64,000 nucleotides of DNA from Thalassotalea atypica (GCF_030295975.1 NZ_AP027364.1:2356001-2420000), one strand, 5' to 3'; shown: positions 9,074-19,028, counted from the first letter of the stretch. Numbers and translations are program-made. The notes: a model not told the origin generated them from the sequence alone.

Positions 9074-11395
9074 TTATTTTTTACCGTCTAATTTATTAGG
9101 CCATAAAAATGCAGCTATTGCTGGTAATACGATTATCGCTGCAAGCATATTCACTAAAAACATAAAGGTTAACAATATCCCCATGTCTACCTGAAATTTG
9201 AGCGCTGAAAAGAACCAAGTAGAAACGCCAATTGCTAGTGTAATACCGGTGATTAACACCGCACTTCCTCTTTCAGATAGCGCCGCTAAATAGGCATTTT
9301 CTACTGTTTCACCTTGACGAAGTTTTTCGCTCATAGTCGACAGTATATATATACCGTAGTCGACACCAATACCTACACCTAATGCGATAACAGGTAGCGT
9401 AGATACAGTTAAGCCAATATCAAGCGCAGTCATTAAACCTTGAGCCAATGTTGAGACCACATATAAAGGTAATACAACCACCACTGTTGCCCTAACACTT
9501 CTAAAGCTCAATAAACACAACACGATCACCGCACCATAGACATAAAGCATCATCGGTAGTTGAGCTTCCTCAACCGCTTCATTAGTTGCAGCCATAACTC
9601 CTACAGGACCAGACGCTAACTTAAATTGTAAGTTGTCATTGTTTAGCTGTTCAGACACGGCTTTAACTTTCGTGATAACACGATTAATTGTTTCAGCTTT
9701 GTGATCTTCTAAGAAAAGAATTACCGGCATCACACTGCAATCACGATTTAATAGACCACTACTTGTAGGTACGCGGGCAATTGATTGCACCAACGTTTGT
9801 TGATTTCGAGATAAGGTTCGCCATTTAGGGTTACCTTCGTTATAGCCCGCATTCACAAGTTTCGAAATTGACGCAAGACTGACTGCAGATTGCACACCTT
9901 TTACATTTTCGAGCTGCCATTGAAATTGATCGATAACATTCAAATTATCATGGCTTGTACAGGCATCCGCAGATGTTTCTATAATCACTGACATGTAATC
10001 AACACTGATAGCGTAACGATCCGTAATTAAAAACGTATCTTGGTTATATCGAGAACTTTCATGTAACGCGGGAGCTCCAGCATGTAATTCACCAATTTTC
10101 AGATTCTGTGAATGATACATACCAAACAAATACAACAAAACAGTAATGAATATTACGAAAGATGCAGGCCCTTTAGTTGCGAGCTTTGCCATCGCTTGCC
10201 AAATATCACTTTTGTGAATTTTATGCTTAGGTGGTTTTTCCGTTTTAATTTTCAGGTAAGAAATTACAACAGGCAATAGCACAAGGTTCGTTAGGATAAT
10301 CATAGCAACACCTATCGATGCCGTAATTGCTAATTCACGAATGATACCTATATCAATCGACAATAAGGTCATAAAACCTACCGTATCTGATAACAGCGCA
10401 ATACCACCTGGAATTAACAATGCTTTAAAGCTATTTTGCGCTGCAATTTTACTCGTTGCACCAAATCGAACCTGCTTAACCACGGAATTAATCATTTGAA
10501 CGCCATGACTAACGCCAATAGCAAATACTAGAAACGGTACCAAAATCGACATCGGATCGATGCCAAATCCAAGGTAGGATAAAGCGCCCATCTGCCAGAT
10601 TACCGCGACGAGAGAGCATACAATGGGTAGTAAAGTTAGGTTAATCGAGCGACAGAATAAGTAAACCATCAATGCCGTTATTGCGATCGCAATAGCGAAA
10701 AAGGCAACAACACCTTTAGCCCCTTCAGCAACGTCACCCACCATTTTGGCAAAACCAATAATGTGTATGCTGATTCTTGAGCTTTCAAATTGGGCGCGAA
10801 TTTCGTTTTCGAGTTGTTCTGAAAGTTTGAGTGTATCGAGCTTTTCATTAGTGTTAGGGTCAACTTCCATTAATGACGTAGTCACCATGGCGCAACTATA
10901 GTCATCTGCTACTATGCGCCCTACGATACCCGCTTTTTCAATGTTACCTTTTACAATCGCTAAGCCTGCTTCATCAGCTTTGAAGTTCGCTGGAATTACA
11001 GGTCCGCCGGCAAAACCATCTTCTACCACTTCAACAAAGCGCGTGCTTGGAGAAAACAGAGATTTAACCTGAATACGGTCGACGCCAGGAATAAAGAATA
11101 ACTGATCATGAACATTTTTTAGTGCATTAAAAAATGTCTCATTAAAAATATCACCCTCTGTATCACACACAGAGATTAAAATATTGTTAGCACCACCAAA
11201 ATCTTTTTGGTGCTTCAAATACGTTTTCATGTAGGAATGATTTAATGGGATGTTTTTTGTAAACGCCGCGTCCAACTTTAAGTGGGTTGCTTGAAATATA
11301 AAAAAACAGGTAGCAACTACAAATAAAGCTAAAACTAAAAGGCGGTGACGAAATATACCTACTTCAATACGGTTTATTGTTGAATTCATACTCAT
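9074..11395 (-). CDS. MMPL-family RND transporter
   Basis: About 773 residues with RND/MMPL topology: one N-terminal helix, a ~180-residue periplasmic loop, a five-helix block (approx. 230-400), a second periplasmic loop, then a second block near the C-terminus. Both blocks carry internal-repeat signatures, FAIGVSHGVQMIN in the first and GVGIGVDYGIYIL in the second. The family exports or moves lipids and other hydrophobic molecules using the proton gradient. ATG at 11395 or 11389 is preferred over the TTG at 11410, which lies inside the preceding gene; only 4 bp separate the ATG from that stop. It is the last gene of the DUF1302-DUF1329-YCF48 operon, which suggests it is the inner-membrane motor of that system. 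No membrane-fusion protein or TolC is encoded nearby. Cargo unknown. Confidence 0.88.
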   Translation of the reverse strand: MSMNSTINRIEVGIFRHRLLVLALFVVATCFFIFQATHLKLDAAFTKNIPLNHSYMKTYLKHQKDFGGANNILISVCDTEGDIFNETFFNALKNVHDQLFFIPGVDRIQVKSLFSPSTRFVEVVEDGFAGGPVIPANFKADEAGLAIVKGNIEKAGIVGRIVADDYSCAMVTTSLMEVDPNTNEKLDTLKLSEQLENEIRAQFESSRISIHIIGFAKMVGDVAEGAKGVVAFFAIAIAITALMVYLFCRSINLTLLPIVCSLVAVIWQMGALSYLGFGIDPMSILVPFLVFAIGVSHGVQMINSVVKQVRFGATSKIAAQNSFKALLIPGGIALLSDTVGFMTLLSIDIGIIRELAITASIGVAMIILTNLVLLPVVISYLKIKTEKPPKHKIHKSDIWQAMAKLATKGPASFVIFITVLLYLFGMYHSQNLKIGELHAGAPALHESSRYNQDTFLITDRYAISVDYMSVIIETSADACTSHDNLNVIDQFQWQLENVKGVQSAVSLASISKLVNAGYNEGNPKWRTLSRNQQTLVQSIARVPTSSGLLNRDCSVMPVILFLEDHKAETINRVITKVKAVSEQLNNDNLQFKLASGPVGVMAATNEAVEEAQLPMMLYVYGAVIVLCLLSFRSVRATVVVVLPLYVVSTLAQGLMTALDIGLTVSTLPVIALGVGIGVDYGIYILSTMSEKLRQGETVENAYLAALSERGSAVLITGITLAIGVSTWFFSALKFQVDMGILLTFMFLVNMLAAIIVLPAIAAFLWPNKLDGKK

Positions 11396-11399
11396 AAAA

Positions 11400-12410
11400 C
11401 TACTTCGCAATTGTTATTTTTTTAATGCCTACTTCAGAGGCGGCATAGAGTGCATTTTTATACCACGTACCGGCAATCATCGCTTTTCCATCATGTTCAG
11501 GGCGAAGTCTAAACGTAAGGCCGTCATCATCACTGATCAGTAACACGCCATTATTTCCGACCACTAAGACACGATCATCGTCAGTTAACACTATATCACT
11601 CAGCAATGCGGTTGTTTTCGTTTGGACGTGGGACCATGGAGTACCGTTTCTAAGGCTTCTAAATATGTTACCTCGAAGACCTGCAACAATTAAATTTCCA
11701 CTTTGCGTACGTTCCATATCAAAAAATGAACCTTGATAAATGTTTTGATACGGTTCCCAAGTAACTCCAAAATCATTACTTTTAGCTATCAGCCCCATTT
11801 CACCGGCAAGGTACATAGTTCTCCCATCTTGCACTATTCGGTTAAAATGCGGCAATATAGAAGCACGTTCATCCAAATAGGACTCCTCGTCTTCCATCTT
11901 TAATTCATTTAAATACTCTATGTCTTCTAACGGTAAAAATTCTTCATGAAACTCTTCTGTCCATGTTTTACCGCCGTTATCAGTCCGATAAAACATGCCA
12001 TAGGCTCCAATAGCGATACCGTTATTAACATCTTTGAACAAAACGTCTAACAATGGTTTTTCTTTTGCAGGTAAGTATTGCTGAATTTGCCATGTTTTAC
12101 CGCCATTTGAACTGTGTAAGATAGTTGCATCATGGCCAACTGCCCAACCTAATTGATGAGTTGCAAAATAAACACCAGTAAGCGTTGATTGAACGGGTAC
12201 AGATGACTGAGTCCATGTATCACCATCGATAGAGCGTAGTATATGGCCACGTTCCCCTACCGCAATGATGTATGACTGCTCAACATTTTGAACATCTAAT
12301 AGTAAAGATTTTTCAGCTAATGGCGCAATAGCCGCAGGCTCTGGATTGACGGCTGCTAAAGAATGCCCGAAAGTGAGACTAGCTAGAAGTACAGCGACAG
12401 TTTTCTTCAT
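11400..12410 (-). CDS. Exported YCF48/BNR-like beta-propeller protein
   Basis: 336 aa with a Sec signal peptide (MKKTVAVLLASLTFG, cleavage probably after SLAA). Repeated blades follow with the BNR/YCF48 pattern: Ser-x-Asp-Gly-x-x-Trp (RSIDGDTWTQS), SSNGGKTWQIQ, RTDNGGKTWTEE, KSNDFGVTWEPY and a degenerate last copy. The name comes from a photosystem II assembly factor, but this organism shows no photosynthesis genes. In this operon it is more likely a periplasmic scaffold or substrate-handling protein. The ATG at 12410 begins the signal peptide; an upstream TTG at 12425 would add non-signal residues. Its position between DUF1329 and MMPL genes is a recurrent arrangement in proteobacteria. Confidence 0.85.
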   Translation of the reverse strand: MKKTVAVLLASLTFGHSLAAVNPEPAAIAPLAEKSLLLDVQNVEQSYIIAVGERGHILRSIDGDTWTQSSVPVQSTLTGVYFATHQLGWAVGHDATILHSSNGGKTWQIQQYLPAKEKPLLDVLFKDVNNGIAIGAYGMFYRTDNGGKTWTEEFHEEFLPLEDIEYLNELKMEDEESYLDERASILPHFNRIVQDGRTMYLAGEMGLIAKSNDFGVTWEPYQNIYQGSFFDMERTQSGNLIVAGLRGNIFRSLRNGTPWSHVQTKTTALLSDIVLTDDDRVLVVGNNGVLLISDDDGLTFRLRPEHDGKAMIAGTWYKNALYAASEVGIKKITIAK

Positions 12411-12447
12411 TAAAAAACCACTCAAAATATCAATATTGTGTAAATAA

Positions 12448-12474
12448 AAACGGCTGACATCAGGTCAGCCGTTT
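12448..12474 (-). terminator. Terminator-like hairpin after the DUF1329 gene
   Basis: Perfect 10-bp arms AAACGGCTGA/TCAGCCGTTT with a 7-nt loop and a T-rich minus-strand tail. It lies inside the operon, between the DUF1329 and YCF48 genes, so it probably lowers rather than abolishes expression of the last two genes. Confidence 0.8.
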
Positions 12475-12491
12475 GTTTTTCCCCGTTTGGG

Positions 12492-13856
12492 TTAACGACG
12501 ACCTTCGCGTCTTAATGCCGCTGGTGTGAACGACTTATCTTCCAATGTAGCAGAGAAATCATACATTTCAGCTTCATTGTCTAAACCAATAGCGATATAA
12601 CGACGTGCTTGTATATCATGGAATACTTCTAGCGTAGACCATTGTGTAGGCACTTCATAGTAATTTATACCATGAGCCACACCAACACGATACAATTCAT
12701 CACGGTTATCGTATATATCAGTTACGGCGATTTGCCAGCTGTCTTCATCAATAAAGAAAACACGTTTCTTATAAGTATGACGAGTATCAGATTTTAAGTT
12801 TGCTTCAACCACCCATACTCGGTGTTTTTCATAACGAACTAAGTCAGGGTTAATATGGCCTGGTTGGATAATTTCATCATACTTGACGCTATCACTGTGC
12901 AAACGATAGTCATTGTAAGGAATTAATAACTCTTGCTTTCCTTTTAATGTCCATGTGTATCGATCTGGTGCACCGTTATACATATCAAAATCATCTGTTG
13001 TACGTAAACCATCTGACGCTGTACCTGGTGCATCATACGCTACGTTAGGAGCACGGCGAACACGACGTTGACCAGTGTTATAAGTCCAGGCTTGACGAGG
13101 AGTTTTAATTTGGTCCATTGTTTCATGCACCAATAAAGCTGTACCCGCTATACGTGCAGGAGAAGACACTTTCTGTTTGAATTTAAACAGAATATTTGAC
13201 TCTTGTAACTTCTCTGGTGCAGCGCCTTTTACGTTATATGGCAACATTAACTGTTCGTCGAAGCCTATATAAGTGTAATCGCCACCAGCAGTTGGAGCTG
13301 CTTGTCCACCTTGACGCGTCAAGCCTTCTCCACGATAACGCAAAATGTGATTCCAAATAGCTTCCAAACCCGTTGATGGAATTGGGAATGGCACACCAAC
13401 AGCTGCCTGTGTAATACCATTGCCACCTTCAACTAACTCTGCACGAGCAGCATTGTCAATCGACGCTTGGTACACATGCTCAGGAAATGATGCAGAGCGA
13501 CGTGTTTGATAAACGTTCATTTTGTAGGTATCAGGATAAGTTTCAAATAATTTAACTTGCCCTGGTGTCAATAACTCTTTGTACTCGCCCACATTAGCTG
13601 AGGTAATAGTATATTCGACTTTATCACCTGAGAATGGATCTGGGTGATGATCTCCCGGAGTATAACCTGCAGGAGCTGCTTTAATACCACCATCCCACGC
13701 AGGAATTGAACCGTCAGCATTGGCACCACGTTCTGCCCCCACTGGCGTTAGTTCTTTTGATAATTTAGCTGAATCCGCAGGGGATACTTTGGCTAGCGCA
13801 ATATTACTAGTTACTGCAAGCGAAACCGCTAAAGATAATAAGGTTAACTTTTTCAT
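12492..13856 (-). CDS. DUF1329 outer-membrane lipid-binding-type protein
   Basis: 454 aa with a signal peptide (MKKLTLLSLAVSLAVTSNIALA) and no lipobox Cys. The DUF1329 pattern is clear: GAERGANADGSIPAWDGG near residue 40, DPFSGDK near 75, then strand-rich segments through to YDFSATLEDKSFTPAALRREGRR. DUF1329 proteins are related in fold to LolB/LppX-type lipid carriers and are nearly always encoded next to DUF1302 genes, which lie here 14 bp upstream. A periplasmic or outer-membrane carrier of a hydrophobic compound is the reasonable inference. AAGGA is present, though about 10 nt further from ATG than ideal. Confidence 0.9.
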   Translation of the reverse strand: MKKLTLLSLAVSLAVTSNIALAKVSPADSAKLSKELTPVGAERGANADGSIPAWDGGIKAAPAGYTPGDHHPDPFSGDKVEYTITSANVGEYKELLTPGQVKLFETYPDTYKMNVYQTRRSASFPEHVYQASIDNAARAELVEGGNGITQAAVGVPFPIPSTGLEAIWNHILRYRGEGLTRQGGQAAPTAGGDYTYIGFDEQLMLPYNVKGAAPEKLQESNILFKFKQKVSSPARIAGTALLVHETMDQIKTPRQAWTYNTGQRRVRRAPNVAYDAPGTASDGLRTTDDFDMYNGAPDRYTWTLKGKQELLIPYNDYRLHSDSVKYDEIIQPGHINPDLVRYEKHRVWVVEANLKSDTRHTYKKRVFFIDEDSWQIAVTDIYDNRDELYRVGVAHGINYYEVPTQWSTLEVFHDIQARRYIAIGLDNEAEMYDFSATLEDKSFTPAALRREGRR

Positions 13857-13870
13857 TTGTTAATATGTCC

Positions 13871-15922
13871 TTAAATTGAATACTTAATGCTAAAAGACAC
13901 GAAATCACGATCTTCCATCTTATTGGTAGTTCCTACGCCATCGAAGAACGTATTGTAGCCAATGTTTGCTGACCAACGGCTCTGATAATCAAAATCAAGT
14001 GCAAACGATACTGATTTTCTATCTTCGACAAATAAAAACAACGGATCTGGTGTGATACCTTCTACATCATGTGAGAATACAATTCGTGGCGACACGTTTA
14101 TGCCAGCAAACACGTTAGTGTAATCGAGTTTTAATAAAGCGCGGTACCCCCAAGCAAATTCGTCTGGGAATGGATTAGTTTCAACGCCGTCTTGAAGCGC
14201 TAGTTCTAACCCTTCTTTCCCAGCAATACCGCCATTACGCGCTGTACCAGGACCGTTAAGGCGTAACTCGTCTTCATCAGGCATATCATTGATATTGATA
14301 CCGCCTATTTCAAACAAACCTGTTGCCTGTGCAGCACCTAACGTAGGGCCAAATAAATGCGTTAACGTCATTTGAGCTTGAACAGTATCAGATAAAATAA
14401 ATCCGTCGGCAGTTTCACCTGGACCAAATGTATCCATTTGAGATACACCATCTAAATCAGGACGAATACCTGCGTTTGCCAATTGTTGAGGCATAGCGGC
14501 AAACAACAACTCTACATCATCAATCTGCAGTGGCTCGTCTTGGCGGTAAGATATTTCACCTGCAACAGCCGTAGTACCAACCGTTGTATTAAAGCTCATC
14601 GCATAAAGTTTTATGTCTTCAGGATATGATAATAATACTTTAGAGAATGCCTGCAGATCACTGTAGTTATCTTCAGTGATTTGATTTGTAGCAATTGTCG
14701 CTAAGTCATTTGCAATAGCAGCGGAAGTAAAGTCAGCCGTTACGCCAGAAAATAGTGGTCGACGGCTATGGTAGTTCATGTGATACAAACTGATTTCAGT
14801 ATCATTTAACTCAGGTAAATACCAAGACAAACGTAAACCGTATTGACCGCCATCTTCTGGCTCTAGTTCAGCTTGGCTGCCTGGTGCACGTAGCGTTAAT
14901 TTAGTTGGGTAGGCAAGATACCCAGCTGCCGCAGCTGCTCCTAATGTTGGGTCACCACTGCGTAACATATCGCCAATGCCGTTTAAGCCCGCTAGTAGGA
15001 AGTCTAGATCCATGTCAGGGTTACCGGTAAATCCAAGTTGCACATTATTATAGTGACCACCATCACCGGCGAAATCATTGGTTGAGAAATAACTACCTGG
15101 TGCAGGAAGAATTGTTTTCTCCCAATCATATTGGTAGAACATTTCAATGTTAAAGTTTTCAGTAACACCTAAAGATGCCCAAACAGCACCGAATGGAATG
15201 AATGCTTCTTTGAGCTCTGAGCCTGGCGCTCTTAATCGTGCGATATCAACAGGGTTTAGCTCACTGATACCGTGTGAAATTAACGTACTTTCACCCCAGC
15301 TGATTACTTGCTGACCTACGCGAATAGAAAAAGGCATTTCGCCTATATCAAAATCACCATAGAAGAACGCATCAAGCAGACGAATATCACTACATAGTTG
15401 ATCAGAGGCTTCGTCGTCTCGACAAGGATCATTAGTCACACCTGATGTCGGATTTGTCCATGCTCTGTCTTCATCAGACATTTCAAAATCATAAAAATAC
15501 ATACCACGGATGAAAACACCCATGTTGCCATTATTGATATCTAATTCATGTGTGCCTTTAACGATGGTAGAAAACGCGTCACCTGAATCATAGTTAAGGT
15601 TGCCATTGTCACCATTATTTGAATAACCACCTTGGCCGTCCCATAAATCGGCGTTGATGGGTGTTGCATTGAATGCTGGGTGATAGTTAGAAAAATCAAA
15701 ACCGTTGTTTAGGTTATTTGATTTACCAACATTATCGTTCCAATTTCTGTCTTCTACTCGCCAACTTGACCCAAGAGAAAAGGTAGAGTCGAAGCTAATA
15801 TCAAAATCACCCAACTGAAAATTGGTGGCGTTTACACTTGGAGCGGTAATAGCCATTAAAGCGGCGGTTATACTCGCTGCTAAAGGCTTTTTGTAAAAAC
15901 TTACACGCGGGCTCTGTTTCAT
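13871..15922 (-). CDS. DUF1302 outer-membrane beta-barrel protein
   Basis: 683 aa with a long signal peptide (through PSVNA near residue 32) followed by FQLGDFDISFDSTFSLGSSWR, the usual DUF1302 opening. Alternating amphipathic strands run throughout, with loops rich in Asp/Asn/Gly, and the chain ends in FSIKYSI, a barrel-type terminal strand although its last residue is Ile rather than Phe. An extracellular-loop cysteine pair is visible (DPCRDD...QLCSD). The family is predicted to form outer-membrane channels for hydrophobic molecules. It is the first gene of the operon, with GGAGAG upstream of the ATG, ~325 bp of regulatory DNA before it and a 24-bp palindrome within that. Confidence 0.9.
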   Translation of the reverse strand: MKQSPRVSFYKKPLAASITAALMAITAPSVNATNFQLGDFDISFDSTFSLGSSWRVEDRNWNDNVGKSNNLNNGFDFSNYHPAFNATPINADLWDGQGGYSNNGDNGNLNYDSGDAFSTIVKGTHELDINNGNMGVFIRGMYFYDFEMSDEDRAWTNPTSGVTNDPCRDDEASDQLCSDIRLLDAFFYGDFDIGEMPFSIRVGQQVISWGESTLISHGISELNPVDIARLRAPGSELKEAFIPFGAVWASLGVTENFNIEMFYQYDWEKTILPAPGSYFSTNDFAGDGGHYNNVQLGFTGNPDMDLDFLLAGLNGIGDMLRSGDPTLGAAAAAGYLAYPTKLTLRAPGSQAELEPEDGGQYGLRLSWYLPELNDTEISLYHMNYHSRRPLFSGVTADFTSAAIANDLATIATNQITEDNYSDLQAFSKVLLSYPEDIKLYAMSFNTTVGTTAVAGEISYRQDEPLQIDDVELLFAAMPQQLANAGIRPDLDGVSQMDTFGPGETADGFILSDTVQAQMTLTHLFGPTLGAAQATGLFEIGGININDMPDEDELRLNGPGTARNGGIAGKEGLELALQDGVETNPFPDEFAWGYRALLKLDYTNVFAGINVSPRIVFSHDVEGITPDPLFLFVEDRKSVSFALDFDYQSRWSANIGYNTFFDGVGTTNKMEDRDFVSFSIKYSI

Positions 15923-16105
15923 TCATTCTCTCCCCAGTCCTGAAACAATTCTTATTTTTCTGTTTTACTTTGTAATTTTTTGTTGTCCACATGGTGGATT
16001 AAACAATAATTGCATCATTTTCAATGTCTGGCAAGTTCAAATCACGAATGTTGATGTGCTTTATTTTAATGGCTTGCACACTATAAAAGCAGAACAATTA
16101 AACAC

Positions 16106-16129
16106 CGTTTAAAACAACTGTTTTAAACG
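16106..16129. promoter_or_regulatory. 24-bp near-perfect palindrome upstream of DUF1302 operon
   Basis: Arms CGTTTAAAACA and TGTTTTAAACG are exact inverted repeats around a 2-bp centre, about 185 bp upstream of the DUF1302 start. There is no T-run on the operon side, and it lies between two genes pointing the same way (DUF2835, and DUF1302 further downstream), so a dimeric-regulator operator is more likely than a terminator. The regulator is not encoded beside it. The rest of the 15923-16248 gap holds no gene. Confidence 0.5.
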
Positions 16130-16248
16130 AATGTAATTTAGGCAGGTTTTAGGGAAAGAACTGGCTGAATAGCCCCTGTAATGGTTAATCTACGAAAAGC
16201 CAAGGAACAGGCTCATGGTCTGACCACTGTTTAAAGCATATACTCTAA

Positions 16249-16464
16249 TTATGTTATTTTCTCTAATTTTTTAAATTTATTATTTTCCGTTTCTAAGCTG
16301 AAGATCCCCTCTATTCCATCGCTTGTAAGGTATTTTCTTAAATACATTGCTGGAAACTGTACTCTAATATGTTCAAATGTTGTAACAACGACCTGTTGAA
16401 TTTCTCCCCGATAATAGGGGAGAAACTCTTGAGTAGACATCTTTAGCACAAATTTATACTTCAC
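16249..16464 (-). CDS. DUF2835 small protein
   Basis: 71 aa. The pattern MKYKFVLKMSTQEFLPYYRG, then QQVVV, then RVQFPAMYLRKYLTSDGIEGIF is the DUF2835 signature: a short PilZ-size beta-rich protein of unknown function found in gammaproteobacteria. It starts with GTG at 16464 and overlaps the pepN stop by 4 bp (GTGA), so it should be translationally coupled to pepN. Such overlap in a cytoplasmic housekeeping gene suggests constant co-expression rather than a shared pathway. Confidence 0.85.
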   Translation of the reverse strand: MKYKFVLKMSTQEFLPYYRGEIQQVVVTTFEHIRVQFPAMYLRKYLTSDGIEGIFSLETENNKFKKLEKIT

Positions 16465-19028
16465 GTTAAAGCGGCATCCAATTTTTCGACAAGATCACGC
16501 GCCAATTCTGGAGTTTTCTGAATACGTTGTAATTCTGTCTTCATCAAATTTTGCCTAGCAACATCAAATTCTTTAAATTGAATCAATGGCGTAATTAACC
16601 TTGAGGCAACCTGAGGATTAATCTTATTGAGTTCAACAATACGGTCTGCTAAAAATTGGTAACCTCTCCCGCTTTCGCAATGAAAATATTTAGGGTTTTG
16701 CGTGACAAATCCTCCAACCAATGAGCGTGCTCTGTTCGGGTTATTCATACTAAAATCGTCACGTGCCATTAAGGCCGTTAACTGGCCATAAATATCATCA
16801 TTGGGCACTGAAGCAGATAAGGTAAACCATTTATCCATAACTAACGTAGTGTCACGCCACTGATTTTCAAAGTCCGACATTAATACCTTAAACATTGAGG
16901 TATTTTGTTTAATCGCCGCGGTCAAAGCGCCTAGCGCCTGAGTCATATTATTTGCTTTGTAATACTGCTTTTCCGTTAATTCTTCATGTGCAGTTATAGC
17001 GCTGAGATATGACAAACTAACATTCTGCAATGAACGGTTAGCAACTTGTTCACCCTCATCTACTGATTGAAATTCTTCGCACTGCTGATACACACCTAGC
17101 AGCTGGGACTCTAATTGAGTCGCAATCAGTTGCTTCAATTGTTCAATAGCTGCACATAGGCTAGTCGCGTTAACTTGTTCAATTTGTGATACCATTTCAT
17201 CAAAACTTGGTAACGTCAGTAATAAAGCTTTAAAAGCGTTATCTTTAATATCACTGATACAACGCGATAACATTTCAAAAAATGATGTTGGAATATCTGT
17301 TGTTATATCAATGGTTAGACGTTTTAGATGGTGTTGCATAATTTTTTGCGCTGCATCCCAACGACAAAAATAATCATCCGCCAAGGTCAATATTTGGCTG
17401 AGTTCCTCATTGCTTTGGTCAAAACGTACCTTCACTGGCGCTGAAAAGTCTGCAAGCACTGCGACAACAGGCTTATGAGTACAGCTAAAGCTCCATGACT
17501 GACTAGCCGATGTTAGCTCGAGCAATTTAGAAGTAACTTCTTCCGTGACAGGATCGATTAATTCTATTCTAATTGGGATATGTAAATCGTGCTTATTGGG
17601 TTGATTATCCGATGGTCGATGGAATTGAGAAATGTTCAAGTCAAAACGCTTACTCACACTATCATAATTTTGCTCTACAATTAGCTCAGGTGTACCTGAT
17701 TGAGCATACCAGCGCTTAAACAGCGTTAAGTCCTTACCTGTTGCATCAGCCATAGCATTAACAAAATCATCGCAAGTCACGGCCATTCCGTCAAAGCGTT
17801 TAAAGTACAAGTCCATGCCTTGTCTAAAACCTTCTGCGCCCAGTAATGTGTGGATCATTCTTATCACTTCCGAACCCTTTTCATACACAGTTAATGTATA
17901 AAAGTTATTCATTTCCATCACTTTTTCAGGCCTAATTGGATGCGACATAGGGCCGGCATCTTCAGCAAATTGCATCGCTCGAAGTACTTTGACATTTTGA
18001 ATGCGCGTTACCGATTTAGAATGCATGTCGGCGCTGAACTGCTGATCTCTAAAAACTGTCAGCCCTTCTTTCAGACTTAGCTGAAACCAGTCACGACAGG
18101 TCACACGATTACCTGTCCAATTATGAAAATACTCATGAGCAATGACGGCTTCTATATTGAAGTAATCAGTATCAGTGGCACTTGCTTTATCGGCTAAAAC
18201 GTACTTGCTATTAAATACGTTGAGGCCTTTGTTTTCCATTGCGCCCATATTGAAAAAATCGACAGCAACAATCATATAAATATCTAAGTCGTACTCTAGC
18301 CCAAAGGTTTTCTCATCCCAAGCCATTGAATGCTTAAGCGATGCCATAGCATGTTCGGCTTTAGGTAAGTTTCCCTTATCAACAAATATTTCCAACGCCA
18401 CGTCACGACCAGATGACGTTTGATAGCTATCGCTGAGCAGATCAAAATCACCGGCAACTAATGCAAATAAGTAAGCGGGTTTAGGGAACGGATCATGCCA
18501 TGTAACATAATGCTGGCCTTCACCTAACTCCCCTTCTTCAATTTTATTACCGTTGGAGAGTAAATATGGATACGCGTCTTTGTCTGCAATCACCTTTGTG
18601 GTAAATACAGACATCACATCAGGTCTATCTAAATAGTAGGTAATTCGCCTAAAACCTTCTGCTTCACATTGAGTACAAAATGCATCGCCTGACTTAAATA
18701 ACCCTTCTAATGCTGTATTAGCCTCGGGGTTGATTTCGGTTTCAATCACAAGTGTGAATTGGTTTTGAGATACCGGAATTACCAATGTAGTATCCGATAA
18801 CATATATTCATTCTTGCTCAGTGTTTTACCGTCAAGTGAAATAGATTTTAATATTAAGTGTTCACCATCTAGTGTCAGCTCACTGGCTGTATCTGAGAGT
18901 TTTTCAATGGTCAGCTCACTGCTAACATGAGTCGCTGCATTAGAAAGTGTTACAGTTAAATTGACTGTCTTGATCGCAAATTCGCTAGCGGTATAGTCGG
19001 ATAAATAACGTGCGGTAAATTCTGACAT
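16461..19028 (-). CDS. pepN: Aminopeptidase N
   Basis: This M1-family zinc aminopeptidase removes N-terminal residues from peptides in the cytoplasm, finishing protein turnover. At 855 aa it is close to the E. coli enzyme (870). The exopeptidase motif GAMEN is at 262-266. The zinc site is HEYFH at 298-302, with the third ligand Glu321 in LKEG. An N-terminal beta domain, the catalytic domain and a long helical C-terminal domain follow in the expected order. ATG at 19028 has AGAAGG upstream. DUF2835 follows with a 4-bp overlap; nhaC lies upstream in the same direction, with its own terminator in between. Confidence 0.97.
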   Translation of the reverse strand: MSEFTARYLSDYTASEFAIKTVNLTVTLSNAATHVSSELTIEKLSDTASELTLDGEHLILKSISLDGKTLSKNEYMLSDTTLVIPVSQNQFTLVIETEINPEANTALEGLFKSGDAFCTQCEAEGFRRITYYLDRPDVMSVFTTKVIADKDAYPYLLSNGNKIEEGELGEGQHYVTWHDPFPKPAYLFALVAGDFDLLSDSYQTSSGRDVALEIFVDKGNLPKAEHAMASLKHSMAWDEKTFGLEYDLDIYMIVAVDFFNMGAMENKGLNVFNSKYVLADKASATDTDYFNIEAVIAHEYFHNWTGNRVTCRDWFQLSLKEGLTVFRDQQFSADMHSKSVTRIQNVKVLRAMQFAEDAGPMSHPIRPEKVMEMNNFYTLTVYEKGSEVIRMIHTLLGAEGFRQGMDLYFKRFDGMAVTCDDFVNAMADATGKDLTLFKRWYAQSGTPELIVEQNYDSVSKRFDLNISQFHRPSDNQPNKHDLHIPIRIELIDPVTEEVTSKLLELTSASQSWSFSCTHKPVVAVLADFSAPVKVRFDQSNEELSQILTLADDYFCRWDAAQKIMQHHLKRLTIDITTDIPTSFFEMLSRCISDIKDNAFKALLLTLPSFDEMVSQIEQVNATSLCAAIEQLKQLIATQLESQLLGVYQQCEEFQSVDEGEQVANRSLQNVSLSYLSAITAHEELTEKQYYKANNMTQALGALTAAIKQNTSMFKVLMSDFENQWRDTTLVMDKWFTLSASVPNDDIYGQLTALMARDDFSMNNPNRARSLVGGFVTQNPKYFHCESGRGYQFLADRIVELNKINPQVASRLITPLIQFKEFDVARQNLMKTELQRIQKTPELARDLVEKLDAALT

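Noticed and set aside
11396-11410. TTG start for the MMPL protein
   Set aside because: It lies inside the preceding YCF48 gene; ATG at 11395 or 11389 gives a normal N-terminus.
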